From: Physella acuta
Lineage: Eukaryota; Mollusca; Gastropoda; Physidae
Assembly: GCF_028476545.1 (NCBI RefSeq)
Contig: NW_026731573.1
Location: 248,001 to 312,000, forward strand
Direction of reading: 5' to 3'
Length of the DNA: 64,000 bases
The notes beneath the pieces are model-generated. The model was not told the origin of the DNA, did not search any database, and worked only from the letters and a program-made list of their open reading frames with translations. The position numbers and the translations under genes are program-made. Below are positions 28,959 through 40,264 of this stretch, piece by piece (positions within the stretch are counted from its first letter, which is position 1; each line of letters begins with the position of its first letter).

Positions 28959-29978
28959 AAACCGGGAGTGATCTCCCCTAAACTTTCAGGAATATTCTAA
29001 TATATTTTATAAGATTACGAGGGATGGCAACTCAGGACATAGACAATATTTGTTATTCATTTTTAATTACTTAAACTTTTTATAATATAATAGAATCTCG
29101 TAAAAAAAAAGAATTGCACACCAAGTGAAAAGGTTTTCCTTTCAAACCTGACGGTCTTATGGGGTAAGTGAAGTAGAGTTCACTTGTTTCTGTGACCTCG
29201 GCATATGAAGAGATAGTGTGGTCAGCACTATGCCCAGCCGCCTTTACTTTCCCTAACAGGAGTTAGGTACCCATCAGAGTTGGGTGGACTCAGGGACGGT
29301 GCACTGACTTGAACTCGGATTCGAACTCGAGACTAACGGGTTAGCAGTCCAGCTCTCTACCGCTAGACCACTCCGTCCCACACCAAGAGAACGCCTAATA
29401 AAATGTGTATAAAAGTGCGGGATACTATTAGTGCTTTATAAATTTACATGCGTTTTTTGAGAAATCGGAAATAGCGTAAATTAGTACTTTCGGTGAACGG
29501 AAATTACTAAAAATTTGACAGAAGGTAGAGAATTAGATCTTTTACTTACGTGTGAAATTTCATGCATCTATCTAAAATAGTACGCAACTTATAGGCTTTT
29601 GAAAAATTCAAGGTAGAAAAAGTACCACTTCCGGTTATCGGAAATCGCTCAAAAGTTATCAGGATTTACGATTTTGATAAAATACTTATATATGAAATTT
29701 CATCAACCTAGCTGTAACGGTACTCAAGTTATCGTGTTTACACACAGACACACACACAGACAGAATTGCAAAGCCCAGTTTTTCAGACTGGATTACGCAT
29801 AAAATCTTTTAATTTTGATAAATCTGGATTGATAATTTTTGCCCGATTAAAATAAGTCCTCTATACTTCGGGTGTGATGAAGGACTGATGTGTAATACGG
29901 TGAAAATTGTTAAAATTTCAAGTTATTTTTGTGCACGATTACAATACTTTCTCTATACTTCGTATATACGAGAAAGTA
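28959..29978 (-). mobile_element. Family H element interrupted by a SINE
   Basis: The 3' end is accgggagtgatctccccta at 28968 and the 5' hairpin ctttctctatacttcgtata lies near 29950. A tRNA-derived SINE splits it at 29126-29378. The inner part matches 30024-30704, with an extra insertion near 29775-29900. Confidence 0.7.
29126..29378 (-). mobile_element. tRNA-derived SINE with target duplication
   Basis: On the - strand it begins gggacggagtggtctagcgg, holds an A box (tggtctagcgg) and a B box (gagttcgaatcc), and a ctgctaa loop in anticodon position, like tRNA-Ser(GCT). A tRNA-unrelated body with gtacccatc/gggtacctaact and a ctctacttcacttaccccat tail follows. cacaccaag flanks both ends (29117-29125 and 29379-29387), the mark of LINE-mediated insertion. 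It is not a working tRNA gene because the acceptor stem is not closed. Confidence 0.85.
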
Positions 29979-30023
29979 AAAATGATCTTTAAAGAACACA
30001 AACAAATAGTTGCTAATTAGAAT

Positions 30024-30704
30024 AAACCGGGAGTGATCTCCCCTAAACTTTCTCGAATATTCTTATATAAAATAACAGGGGATGGGAACTCGGGCTATAG
30101 ACATGATTTTTAATCCATTTTAAATACTTAAAGTTTTAAAAATAGAATAAAATCTCGTAGACAAATTAATTGCACACCAAGTGAACGCCAAATAAAAAAG
30201 CGCATAATAGTGCGCAATATTATTAGTACTTTTAAAATTTACATTAGTTTTTTGAGAAATCGGAAGTAGCGTAAATTACTACTTCCAGTCAACGGAAATT
30301 ACTCAAAATTTGACAGAAGGTAGAGAATTAGATCTTTTACTTACATGTGAAATTTCATTTATCTATCTGAAATAGTACTCAAGTTATAGGCTTTTGAAAA
30401 ATTCAAAGTAGGAAAAGTACCACTTCCGGTTATCGGAAATCGCTCAAAAGTTGATACGGATCTACGATTTTGATAAAATACTTATATATGAAATTTCATC
30501 AACCTAGCTGTAACGCTACTCAAGTTATCGTGTTTACACACGGACAGACACACAGACAGACACACAGACATACGGACAAGATTGCAAAATTATGTTTTTT
30601 CGTATCAGTGTAAAACGTCGAGATTTGTAAAAATCTCGATTTTTTTTTTTTTTGCACGATTACAAGACTTTCTCTATACTTCGTATATACGAGAAAGTAA
30701 AAAA
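30024..30704 (-). mobile_element. Family H element, full-length copy
   Basis: It runs from accgggagtgatctccccta (3' end, left) to the 5' hairpin ctatacttcgtatatacgag at 30680-30704. It is closely similar to 4847-5545, including caaaattccttgtccgtatg-region differences and the cacagacagacacacagaca run. Confidence 0.8.
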
Positions 30705-31225
30705 GTGTGATCTCAACTGTTTAGTTACATGTAAGTTTTTATTTAAAATCAACTGCAATATGAAATCGAAAAGCGTGCTTTTATACCAACTCTGATTTTT
30801 AAAAAACTTAAATTATGCCGTAAAATTTTAGCATTTATGATGACAATATATTTAATTCTGCTTGTAGACAATATGTTTTTGTAAAACCGAATAAAGTAAA
30901 GTTTATTTACTACATACTTAAGAAATTAGTGATATGTTTCGACATTTACAATTAAATTTGTAGAAATATGCATATTTATATTAAGAGAGTGATTATTTCC
31001 CCTAGTTCGTTTGTCTTAATTTTCTAGGAATCATTATGTCAAATTGTTTTTACAAGGATTACAAAAAGATTGTGTTGCGTTCATTGTGTGTATCTTTTTT
31101 GTTATTTTTATTTAGAGTGATAAATTGTTTTATTTTGTCGGCCAACATTGTGTTGTTTTTTTTCTTCTTTCTCCAGAGTACTTTCAATTTATTTTACATT
31201 ATAGTGAAGCAATGACATACAGCTA

Positions 31226-31228
<3 letters not shown>
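30705..31228. other. Unrecognised AT-rich stretch
   Basis: No exon or repeat end seen. It finishes at gcatacagctagtgta, which may be another T-class head on the - strand. Confidence 0.4.

Positions 31229-31304
<76 letters not shown>
31229..31304. repeat. (AT)n microsatellite
   Basis: TA run between a ctagtg end and a hAT-type end. Confidence 0.95.
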
Positions 31305-31306
<2 letters not shown>

Positions 31307-31372
31307 GCTGGAACAAATTTGAACACCCCCCCCCCCCCCCCCCATGAGACGATCCTGGCTAAGCCACTGGTG
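31305..31372 (-). mobile_element. hAT-like end fragment (cagtggcttagccaggatcg)
   Basis: Reversed it starts cagtggcttagccaggatcg and has a poly-G tract and caaatttgttcc. A near copy at 34050-34112 starts cagtggcgtagccaggatcg. Only one end is seen in each case. Confidence 0.55.
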
Positions 31373-31373
31373 T

Positions 31374-31460
31374 AAAACGTCGAGATTTGCAAAAATCTCG
31401 ATTTTTTTTTTGTGCACGATTACAAGACTTTCTCTATACTTCGTATATACGAGAAATTAG
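31374..31460 (-). repeat. Family H 5' fragment
   Basis: gtcgagatttgcaaaaatct and actttctctatacttcgtat match the 5' end of family H. The rest is absent. Confidence 0.7.
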
Positions 31461-31849
31461 AAAAACTAATTTAAATAAATCATGAGCAACTTTTAAAAAT
31501 GTGTATTTAGTTAGTGGCGTCACAAAGTTCGATATCACCCGGTGCGTTTAGTGAGTGTTACCCCCACCCCGTCTAACAATTTTGCATTTCCGGTGGAGTG
31601 TTACCTCTCCTTAGTATTTTATTATTTTAACTGAATAAAATATTAAATATAGTTTTGACAGTAAATTTAACGAGTTTTCGTCATGGTGTCACGCCTAAAT
31701 TGTGAGGCACCCGCCGCGTGAAGCTACTGTGTTATGTTACTTAAAGGTTACAGGCTTACGGTTAATTTGTTGATTTTTTCATAAAAGTGATATAAAATCA
31801 AAGGTATTTATGCTACGGGTACTACATAATAATACCGTATAAATACAGT

Positions 31850-32772
31850 TATCCTAATATGTAATAGCCCAAGTGCGCACTTTTCTCTCTCTCTCTCTTT
31901 CTCTTTCTCTGCCCGCAAAAGATTTTCGCCGGATATCACGTCAGAATCGGCAGCGATATATGGATACCTTTATACGGACTTTTGTTGAAAATAATATGTT
32001 AGATGTTTTAAATGTATAACCACAATTTTATTTAAAGAAGAAAAATAAAAAATAAAAGCGTATTCGAATGTAGAGAAACAGTTTTAATCATGCAACAGGA
32101 AAAGCGTTTATAGTTGTGAAAAAGAATGCATAAAACAGTGACGTCACTAATGTTTATACATTAACTAATGACGTCATCTGCCGTGTTTAGAATAAAAAGA
32201 AATGAACTATTTCATTCAAATTTGATTTAGATCTACGTACGCTATAAAATTTATACAACACAATTTTGCTCGGGCTAAACTTTTAAAAAAATCTATTAGG
32301 ATTCTATAGATCTAGAGTTTCTAGATCTAGATGTTCTAGATCTACGGAAAAACTAGACTTACACAGATGTAATCCCTACCTAGATCTAGAATCTATTCAA
32401 ATAATACATTTCTAGATCTATACTAAAGTATTTCAGGCCTTAATTACTTTATTGAAATATTTGTTTATCTATGCAATTTGCTAATCTCTATAGTATATAA
32501 AGCAAAGTTGTCGGGTGCCTATCCCGTCGCCGCAGGCGCTTCAAATTTGGCAGGATCTTGCCTTGGGGCGACAGAACACGGGGGCCGGTTGGCCGAAAAG
32601 TCTACGATGAGGGGGTCAAGACTGACCGGCGCCTTATATGAGCTATAAATCGAAAAAAAAATGTCCACGTAGGAACCTCTTCATAACTCCTGAGGTCGTA
32701 GACCGACCCTCGGGCGAATTAATTAAGCATTCAAATTCTCAATGTTTTCGAAAGCCTAAGCGAAGCTTAGTA
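31850..32772 (-). mobile_element. T-class element, family C, reversed copy
   Basis: It opens cctaatatgtaatagcccaa with a (ct)n run, passes tgacgtcactaatgtttata and the tctagatc-rich middle, and ends ttcgaaagcctaagcgaagc. It matches 14196-15388 over its whole length in reverse. Confidence 0.75.
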
Positions 32773-32803
32773 GACGTATAAAATACACAATGTATACAGA
32801 TTA

Positions 32804-33230
32804 GGGGTCGTCCATAAATGACGTCACACTCGTAGGGGGAAGGGGGGGGTCAGTAATTTTGTGACGGTGTGTAATGAGGTGGGGGGGGGGGGGGTTCAGA
32901 TAGTGCGACGTCACACTTTTGCATTATAAAAAAGCCATATTAGAAAACTAATTTTAGACGTTATTTCGCGTTTTAGAGAACTGTTTTAATAAATTGTAAT
33001 AGGAATTGATTAAAATATTCTATATTGACAGAGTTCAGACAAGATTTTGGAAAAACATCGATGTTTTAAGAAAAATTCAACTGCAATTTTGAGGGGGGGG
33101 GGGCGTGATATGCTGAGGTGTGACGTCATTTTAGGGGTGAGGTCTGGCTTTTTGTGACGATGTGTGACGGAGGGGAGGGGGGGAGGTAAAAATCGTTTAA
33201 AAAAGCGTGACGTCATTTATGGATGACCCC
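32804..33230 (+). mobile_element. TTA-flanked MITE (PIF/Harbinger-like), 427 bases
   Basis: ggggtcgtccataaatgacg at the left and cgtcatttatggatgacccc at the right are inverted repeats with one mismatch. tta lies on both sides (32801-32803, 33231-33233). The interior holds repeated gtgacg/tgacgtca and poly-G blocks. Second copy at 5787-6120. Confidence 0.78.
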
Positions 33231-33494
33231 TTAACGTGAGGGGCCCAATTATAATTTTTGCATAGGGGCCCGAAAATCCTCGCTACGCCACTGGGCTCGA
33301 AGGCTTCCAAAGTCTATGTTACCATCAAATGTGCTTCTCTATATGGTACAACCAAAATTGAAAATATGTGTACTAAACGGGTCTAGGAAATTACCCCCCC
33401 CCCCCCGTCAATTACCCTCGGACATTCCCCCCCCCCCCACCCCGTCATTACTACGAAGCAATAACCCTCTGTCAAGTCAATTACCCCCCGGGGT

Positions 33495-34039
33495 GCAAAT
33501 CAAAAGTTTGTCCTCGGGGGCCGGGGCAGAGTTTCTTCCAGGCTTTTTTTCGGGGCGGGGGCGAAGCCCCCCCCCCCGAACCGAATGAAATTTATATAAT
33601 TTATATAGAAAATAATATACTTTTAACAGTGTCCTCCCCCCCCCCCCCCCGAACGAAATGAAATTTATATAATTTATATAGAAAATATATACTTTTAACA
33701 GTGTCCGCCCCCCCCCCCCTTCAAGAAAGTCTACCCCCCCCCCCCCCCCCGAAAATTTCAAGTGCCCCCCCCCCCCCATAGAAAAAAGTCTGGAAGAAAC
33801 ACTGGCAGAGTTTCTTCCAGGCATCTCTTCGGGGGGGCGAAGCCCCCCCGAAAAATTTTTACCGCCCCCCCGAACGAAATGAAATTTATATAATTTATAT
33901 AGAAAATATATACTTTTAACAGTGTCCGCCCCCCCGAAGAAAGTTTACCGCCCCCCCCGAAGATTTCAAGTGCCCCCCCGGAGAAAAAAGTCTGGAAGAA
34001 ACACTGAACACTGGGCCGGGGAGGGACGCTACGCCTCTG
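33495..34039 (+). mobile_element. hAT-2 3' portion, opened by a hAT-3 dimer
   Basis: gggtgcaaatcaaaagtttg and tcctcgggggccgggg on the left, and agggacgctacgcctctg on the right, match the 3' end of hAT-2. A hAT-3 element (33527-34013) is inserted between. Where the hAT-2 5' end lies in the poly-C rich stretch 33240-33495 is unclear. Confidence 0.55.
33527..34013 (+). mobile_element. hAT-3 MITE, head-to-tail dimer with one target duplication
   Basis: Two units start cagagtttcttccaggc (33527 and 33806) and end gtctggaagaaacactg (33804 and 34006). The pair, plus a partial aacactg, is flanked by ggccgggg on both sides (33519-33526 and 34014-34021). Each unit holds poly-C and tgaaatttatataatttata. 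The single shared duplication means the dimer inserted, or grew, as one element. Confidence 0.8.
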
Positions 34040-34049
34040 ATATATACAT

Positions 34050-34112
34050 TTATAATGCGGGAAAATATTTGAACCCCCTCCCCCATTAGACGATCCTGGC
34101 TACGCCACTGCC
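34050..34112 (-). mobile_element. hAT-like end fragment (cagtggcgtagccaggatcg)
   Basis: Sister of 31305-31372: reversed it starts cagtggcgtagccaggatcg and runs through gggttcaaatattttccc. The other end was not found. Confidence 0.5.
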
Positions 34113-34234
34113 TCAGCCTAAAACTTAACCCAAACCCAAGAACTAGTTTAAGCCTGACCATGAAACTAATACTAACCTAACCCTATATGACTTTAGCATC
34201 TATTGAATACCTTTACTAATATTTTGGAAACGAC

Positions 34235-34345
34235 CTCCGCTTTTCTTTATAGTTATTTAGATAGTGTTGTATAATTTATTTTCTACTTTTTAGTGCATTA
34301 TTACATAAAAGCTTGTTTTTAAAGCGTTTTTTAATGATTTTTTTA
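34235..34345 (+). repeat. Dispersed repeat shared with 23700-23835
   Basis: cttttctttatagttattta through tgcattattacataaaagct matches the LINE-edge repeat in opposite orientation. Confidence 0.6.
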
Positions 34346-34557
34346 AGTTTAAGTATATAAAATTGATTAAAAATCATGTCTGTATCCCTAGTTGCATCCC
34401 CTGTAATCAGAGTTTCTTCCAGGCATCTCTTTGGAAATTTGAGTCCGCCCCCAAAAAAATTTCAAGTGTACCCCCGGAGAAAAACGTGGAAAAAACACTG
34501 CCTGTAATTTTATACAAGAAGTTTAGGGGAGATCACTCCCGCGTTATTTTAGTTTGA
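34346..34557 (+). repeat. Family H 3' portion with a hAT-3 insertion
   Basis: aattgattaaaaatcatgtc to gggagatcactcccgcgtta is family H. A hAT-3 MITE at 34408-34500 splits it after gttgcatcccctgtaat. Confidence 0.7.
34408..34500 (+). mobile_element. hAT-3 MITE, 93 bases, with target duplication
   Basis: Starts cagagtttcttccaggcatc, ends cgtggaaaaaacactg; flanks cctgtaat (34400-34407) and cctgtaat (34501-34508) are identical. The other family H copies read catcccctgtagtgttatat without the insert. Confidence 0.85.
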
Positions 34558-35804
34558 TTAGAGCTTACTCATCCATTTTTGTTGTAATCTAGACTAAAGC
34601 AAGACATTCCAAGTCAAAGGTCATGACATGTTTGTTTTCTAAAATGTACTAGATCTAGATCTATATAATTTCTATAACATTTAGATCTATCTAGATCTAA
34701 ACTTTAGTTGTGAACGCTAAGTTAATTACAGGTGCTATGGAGAAATTGTTTCCAGATAAAATTAACTTTTGGCGGGTTTTGTCTAGTCTAGTCTACTCAA
34801 AAGTCTAGCCTAAAAACACGCGGTATGAAGTAATATAACCAAGAAGGCTTAAGGGAAACAACTACAAAAGCAAATTTTTATGTAAACAGATTAAAAAAAA
34901 AGAAATCTATCAACACTTTGAAAGTCAATCTATCGTTTCAAGACTTTATTTAGGCCCAAAGTCCCCCAATTTGTGACTTTAAACTTTAAGTTAAACTGTA
35001 AGATTTTAAATTGCGTAAAAATTAAAAAAGTAAAATCGGCTGAGTAGATCTAGAGAATCTAGCTAGACTAGATTTAGAATCTTAGATTAGGAATGTTGGG
35101 ATATTTTTCCTAATTACCATAGAATGATAAAATGTACACAGATTAATCCTATAATATACCCCATTGAAAAAAATACCAAATTTATCATTCTAGGCCTAAT
35201 AGTTTTTTTTATATGAATTTTTAAAGTTATGTATTAAGCCTGTTATATATCACTGTAACGTCGGATTTAATTGTGTGATTGGCTTTAGGCTTGCATACCA
35301 CTGCTGCTATTCGAGATATAATTATAAAACTTTGCACATTAGTGCTAGAGAGTGTGGGCAATAGAAATATGAAAGTAAAATCAAAATTTGATGAAGGATA
35401 ATTAGAACTAATCAAGCCAAATTAAAGTGAGGGGTGCTGTTCTATATAGGTCAATATGCAGACTGAAAGTCTATGTTTTTTTTTTAATATTAAAATTGAA
35501 ACTTTGCTAGAGGGTGGGGGCAATAGAAATATAGAAAAAAATTATATTAAGTATGACTGCATATAATTAAAAAGTCCTATGAATTTTTGAAAGGGTGTTG
35601 CACCCTTTTATAGTAATTATAGTGACTGCAACGGACGTATGTCCAGAATGTTACTATAATAGATAGGATACATTTTGGTTATTGATACTGAAGCATGTAA
35701 TAAGAAGAATGCTGAAAAATAAAACTAGGGATGGTGTGTTAAAGCACCCAACTACCAACATGCAAGTCTTAAGCTCAGACGAGTCTGTCTGTGCAACGTG
35801 CAGC
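34558..35804. other. Unrecognised AT-rich stretch
   Basis: Holds an imperfect repeat of gtgggggcaatagaaatata-like sequence at about 35350 and 35510. No exon or element end was recognised. Confidence 0.4.
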
Positions 35805-35960
35805 ATCCACCAAGCTCAGATGAGTACCTGACACAAGGGAAAGTAAAGATAGCTTGGCAGAGAGCTAACCACACCATCACTTCATGTGCATGGGTCAAGA
35901 AACAGATAAACTCTACTTCAGCTGCTTTATGGATGATGGATTGACAGGTCCAAAAGGGAA
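35805..35960 (+). repeat. tRNA-derived SINE, body and tail
   Basis: gatgagtacctgacacaagg, gaaagtaaagatagcttggc and aaactctacttcagctgctt match the SINE body of 60488-60731. The tRNA-like head is too diverged to see. Confidence 0.55.
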
Positions 35961-36689
35961 ACTACTTTAATATACTAGGGCCTTTATAAGACCCTATTGA
36001 TATTTTGGTACAACTAAATTACTAATCAATAGAAAAACCTTAAATTCTTGTAAAAGTTTATTAAGCTAAGTGTTAATTTGTACCAAATCAGAAGTTACAG
36101 CTTCCCTGTCTATCTGCTTATATGAATATATATATTGGCAACATGCAGTGATTGAAATCTGTATTGTTTGTTGTTATTTGTTTTTTGTTACTTTTTATTA
36201 TAAAATGTAAAAATTGTATCCTAAATTATTATGAATAATAATTATCATGCCTTTTTCATGTCATTCTAAATTCACTGCCTTATTAATTAGTCCCCCCCCC
36301 CCCCTCCATGTCAATTGCTGCACCTTTTGTTAATTATTTACTAATGTCATAAGCATAATTATTACAAATAATTAAATAAGTTTATCACCAAGCTTCTTTG
36401 CTTATCATAACCAATAATAGGCCCAGACTTACTTTATCAATCGATACATATAGTATATAGCATTAGTTATACTAAGAAATAGGCCTATAACTTATTTATA
36501 GTATAAAGTATAATAGTATATTTAAAGGCTATTAGTATTAGCCTTAAAATGCCTTAAATCTAAGTAAGTAGGTATGTGTGAAATGCTTAACACTATTTAA
36601 TGTAAGCCTAAGATTCTTGCCTGTCGGTTTTAATAGATAACTTGATCAACGTATTTTATCTAGTTTTAACAGTGCCACCCACAATTTAA

Positions 36690-37210
36690 ATTCTTTCCAA
36701 CTTCGAAAACTACGTCATTGGCATTAGTGCGCGTATTTTATCGATAATAGGTAATGCGGTGCTAAACCGACGCCATGGCGTTGTCAAGGCCGAAGCGCTA
36801 GCTCGGGGATTTGACATGTATGATAACTCGTAAGCAGAAGTAGTAAGTGCCATAAAACCGTTATTATAATAATATTTGTTTATTTAATGGACACTTACAA
36901 CTAATGGCAAGACACTTATAAAGGGTTTAATACGTAAACTTATTTAAAATGTGACAGCACCGTACGGGACATGTTCGCGAGATAAACTCATTAGAATCGT
37001 GCGATCGATTTCGGCTTAAAGATTGTCATAATGGCGGTAATTTTCTAATTGAAACATATAATACGACTACACTAGAATATCTATATCGAATATTTCTAAA
37101 AACTCGATTCCAACAGTGAGATTCGGCATTCTTCGGAAAAGGGCGAGTTTTTATAAAGACTGCATCGAAAAGTCCGGATGTTGAATACCGAATCGAAACA
37201 GCGGAAGTCG
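36690..37210. other. CpG-richer unique stretch, possible promoter
   Basis: Unlike its surroundings it has many CG pairs (gtgcgcgtattttatcgata, gccgaagcgctagctcgggg, gtgcgatcgatttcggctta) and an acgtcat site. A short atgtatgataactc is followed by a gtaagc donor at 36832. It could hold a first exon or promoter, but no product can be named. Confidence 0.25.
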
Positions 37211-37301
37211 GAATGCCTAATCTTAGATTAGAATCTAGATCTTATAGGCCCTACTACTAGATCTAGATCTAGTAGTACTAGAATCTAGAATTCTTCTAGA
37301 T

Positions 37302-37508
37302 CAGGGGTCGGCAACCTGCGGCTCGCGAGCCGCATGCGGCTCTTTTGATATCAAGATGCGGCTCTCCAGCTCCTTGCACAAATACTAATAATCTTAATAA
37401 ATAAATAAAATATTTTAAATAAAAAAATGTTAGTGGCTCTTTAAAACCTGGGAAATTTTGGAAGTTGTAACTTTTGGCTCTTCCGCTTCAAAAGGTTACC
37501 GACCCCTG
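37302..37508 (+). mobile_element. hAT-1 MITE, 207 bases, perfect target duplication
   Basis: Starts caggggtcggcaacctgcgg, ends aaaaggttaccgacccctg, and ttctagat flanks both sides (37294-37301, 37509-37516). It keeps only the two ends of 10390-11286, so it is an internally deleted derivative. Confidence 0.95.
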
Positions 37509-37984
37509 TTCTAGATCTATAAGTGTAACTGTAATGTGTTAAAAAGTTGCCTCGTTGTTTGTTTTAGGCTTACTTTATACTTTTATAGGCCCTATAGATT
37601 CTATATTATATAGATCTAGGCCTACAAGTATAAATAAAAAAATATAGGCCTAGACCTAGATTAGGCTTATAGATCTAGTTTATTCACTAGATCTATCTAC
37701 CTTGCTACCTATATTGTGATATTTCAAATTTGAGTCAGATATTTCTATAGAATCTATAGATTAGTCAATAGCCTACTTATCGATAACTGAATAATAAAAC
37801 GAAAACAATGGCTAAATTTTAAATTAAATAGGCCTAGGCCTATATCAATCAATAGTAATAGGCAATAGGGCTATAGGGTAATATATGTGCGTAAAATCGG
37901 CCGAGACTAGAAATGTGAAAATAAGTTGCGTACCTAAGTTGCCTCATTGTTACGGCTTTAATAGAAGTATCTAATATATATCCA

Positions 37985-39430
37985 GCAAAGTGCTCGGATG
38001 CCCGATAGGGCACTTCCTGACACCGCAGGCGCTTCAAATTTCGGTAGGTTCCTGCCTTGGGGCAATAGAATACAGGGTCGGTGCCGGTTAGCCAACAAGT
38101 TCACGAAGAGGGGGTCAAAACTGACCTTGACTGACAGGCGCTTATATGAGCTATATTACGGAAAAAACTTTTTCCGACCGACCCCCCCCCCCCCCCCCCT
38201 TGATATTTTGTGAGGTTGTAGAAAGACGCCTAGGGATGTCAGAAAAAACTCGCCACATCCGGGAAAAATCTAGAAATGGGTCAAAACTGACTAGTTGTAT
38301 TTCCCTATATAATCTTTGTATTTTATGTGAAAAACAGAGGGTAATTTCAACAAAGATTTTAGGTTACTTACCCTCTGTACATCAGACTAATTTTTGGCAT
38401 GCACCTAGGTAAATGGTAATGCCATAGGGAAAAACTGTCGGTTTGACTCAAAGCCCTCGCTGAGGGCTAAAAAATGACCGTAAGTGAAATTCTCCCTATT
38501 TGAGCTATATATTGAAAAAAACTTTTGCAAAACACCCCCCCCCCCCCCCCCCCCCGGTGATATTTTGTGAGGTGGTACCTAGGGGTGTCAGATTAAAACT
38601 CGCCATATCCTGGAAAATCTAGTAATGGGTCAAAACTGACCAGCCGTATTTCCCTGTATAATCTTTGTATTTATGTGAAAAACACAAATTTTAGGGTACT
38701 TAACCTCTGTAAATATGCTATTTTTTTGCATGCCCATCTATGGATGACTAGGCCGTATGGAAAAAAACTGTTGGTTTGACTCAAAGTCCTCTTAGAGGGC
38801 TAAAAAATGACCTAGAGTGTAATTCTCCTTATATGAGATATATATATAAATAAATTGACGAACAATCCCCCTAATATTTTGTGAGGTCGTAGACTGACCC
38901 TGGAGGGTAACAGTAACAAGAAAACTTTCTTCCCATCAGAAAAACCTCTTAGGGTCGTTAGATTTGTTATATGCTGTATTTTCTTATATAAACAATTGTT
39001 TGCGAAAAAGTAAACAAAGACTACGTCATTTGGTCTATGTTCAGGGGATGTAACTTTTTAAAAATAATTTTAAGATAATTTTTATACTATTTTAAAGAAA
39101 AAACAAAAATCACAAAGTATAGCATTCGTTTAAATAGATATTTTGTTATAAATAAAGTTATGAATTGTAATGAAATTCTAAAAACTATTGCGAAGGTAAA
39201 TTAAATATAATATTTGCTTTATACTATTAAGGAAGCCTTTGCAGCTCTAATAACCTTGCGGGTAATAAGTTTGCAAATATTCCATCAAGGTTTCCATGAC
39301 ATGAAACTACTCAGACTTCTTAAACTTAGGCCCTAAGTACTCCACATAACAGCCAATCACTAATTAATTGATCATTCAATTCTCAAAAGTTTTTTGAAAA
39401 CCTAAGCGAAGCTAGGCAGGCAGTATGCCT
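37985..39430 (-). mobile_element. T-class family C relative with inner tandem units
   Basis: gcccgatagggcacttcctg, ccgcaggcgcttcaaatttc on the left and cctaagcgaagctaggcagg on the right mark family C, reversed. Between them two direct units of about 345 bases (about 38150-38500 and 38500-38840) share tgatattttgtgaggt, aatgggtcaaaactgac, tttccct-tataatctttgt and gtcaaagtcctc-type blocks. The (ct)n end is missing. Confidence 0.65.
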
Positions 39431-40264
39431 AGTATTGTGATATATTTGTGTCAGATATAATAGATAACTGAATAATCAACCAAAATCAATGGCTAAATAT
39501 TAATTTATATATCAATATAGGCCAGAAATCAACCTTAAACAGCTGTGGTTGCGAGCAAGATTTGTTATATAAACAGCGGCTTTATGTAAATTAGAGTGGT
39601 ATCCCCTGAATCTCTACCTATAATTTTACCAAAAAACTTAAACAAGATGGCTGCTAAAGTAAATGAGCTTGGTTGCATCTGATAAATTTAAAAACAGCGC
39701 TAGTCCTTGTTTATTACTTAAAAGTTTTAATACAATTGTTTAAAAAAAGGTACATGAATGAATCTTTGAAACATTTTTGTAACTTTCAAAGCATAAATCC
39801 TCCTTAATATGTGAAATAGTTATTACTAAAATTTAATTAGTCTCCTTTTTTCACATTACTAGTCTCGGGCGATTTTATGTACCTAAAATGATAGATTACC
39901 CAATACAGTATATAGGCCAGATATTACCTTTAAACAGCAGTGTTTGCAAGTAAGATTTGCTATACACTATATAAACAGCTGCCGCCTTTTAATTAGAGTG
40001 GTTTCCCCTGAATCTCTAACTATAATTTTGCCAAAAAAATCTTTTTAATATTATAAGGTGGCTGCTAAATTAAGTAATTAAGTTATTGCATCTGATGAAA
40101 ACATCGCTAGTCTTAATTTATTACTGAAAAGGTATAATACAGACTTAATACGATTGTTTAAAAACAGGTACACAAATGAATCTTTGAAATTTTTTTGTAA
40201 CTTTCAAAACATAAATCCTCCTAAATATGTGAAATAAGTGCTAAAATTTAGTCAGCTTTCAGCT
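39431..40264. other. AT-rich stretch with an imperfect direct repeat
   Basis: Blocks near 39500-39800 and 39895-40215 resemble each other (caagatttgctatata, cagcggc, gagtggtttcccctgaatct, cataaatcctcc). A third partial block lies at 41240-41300. Also similar to 16395-16520. Nature unknown. Confidence 0.5.

Noticed and set aside
29300-29378. A functional tRNA-Ser gene
   Set aside because: The acceptor stem does not close and the sequence continues into a SINE body with flanking duplication.
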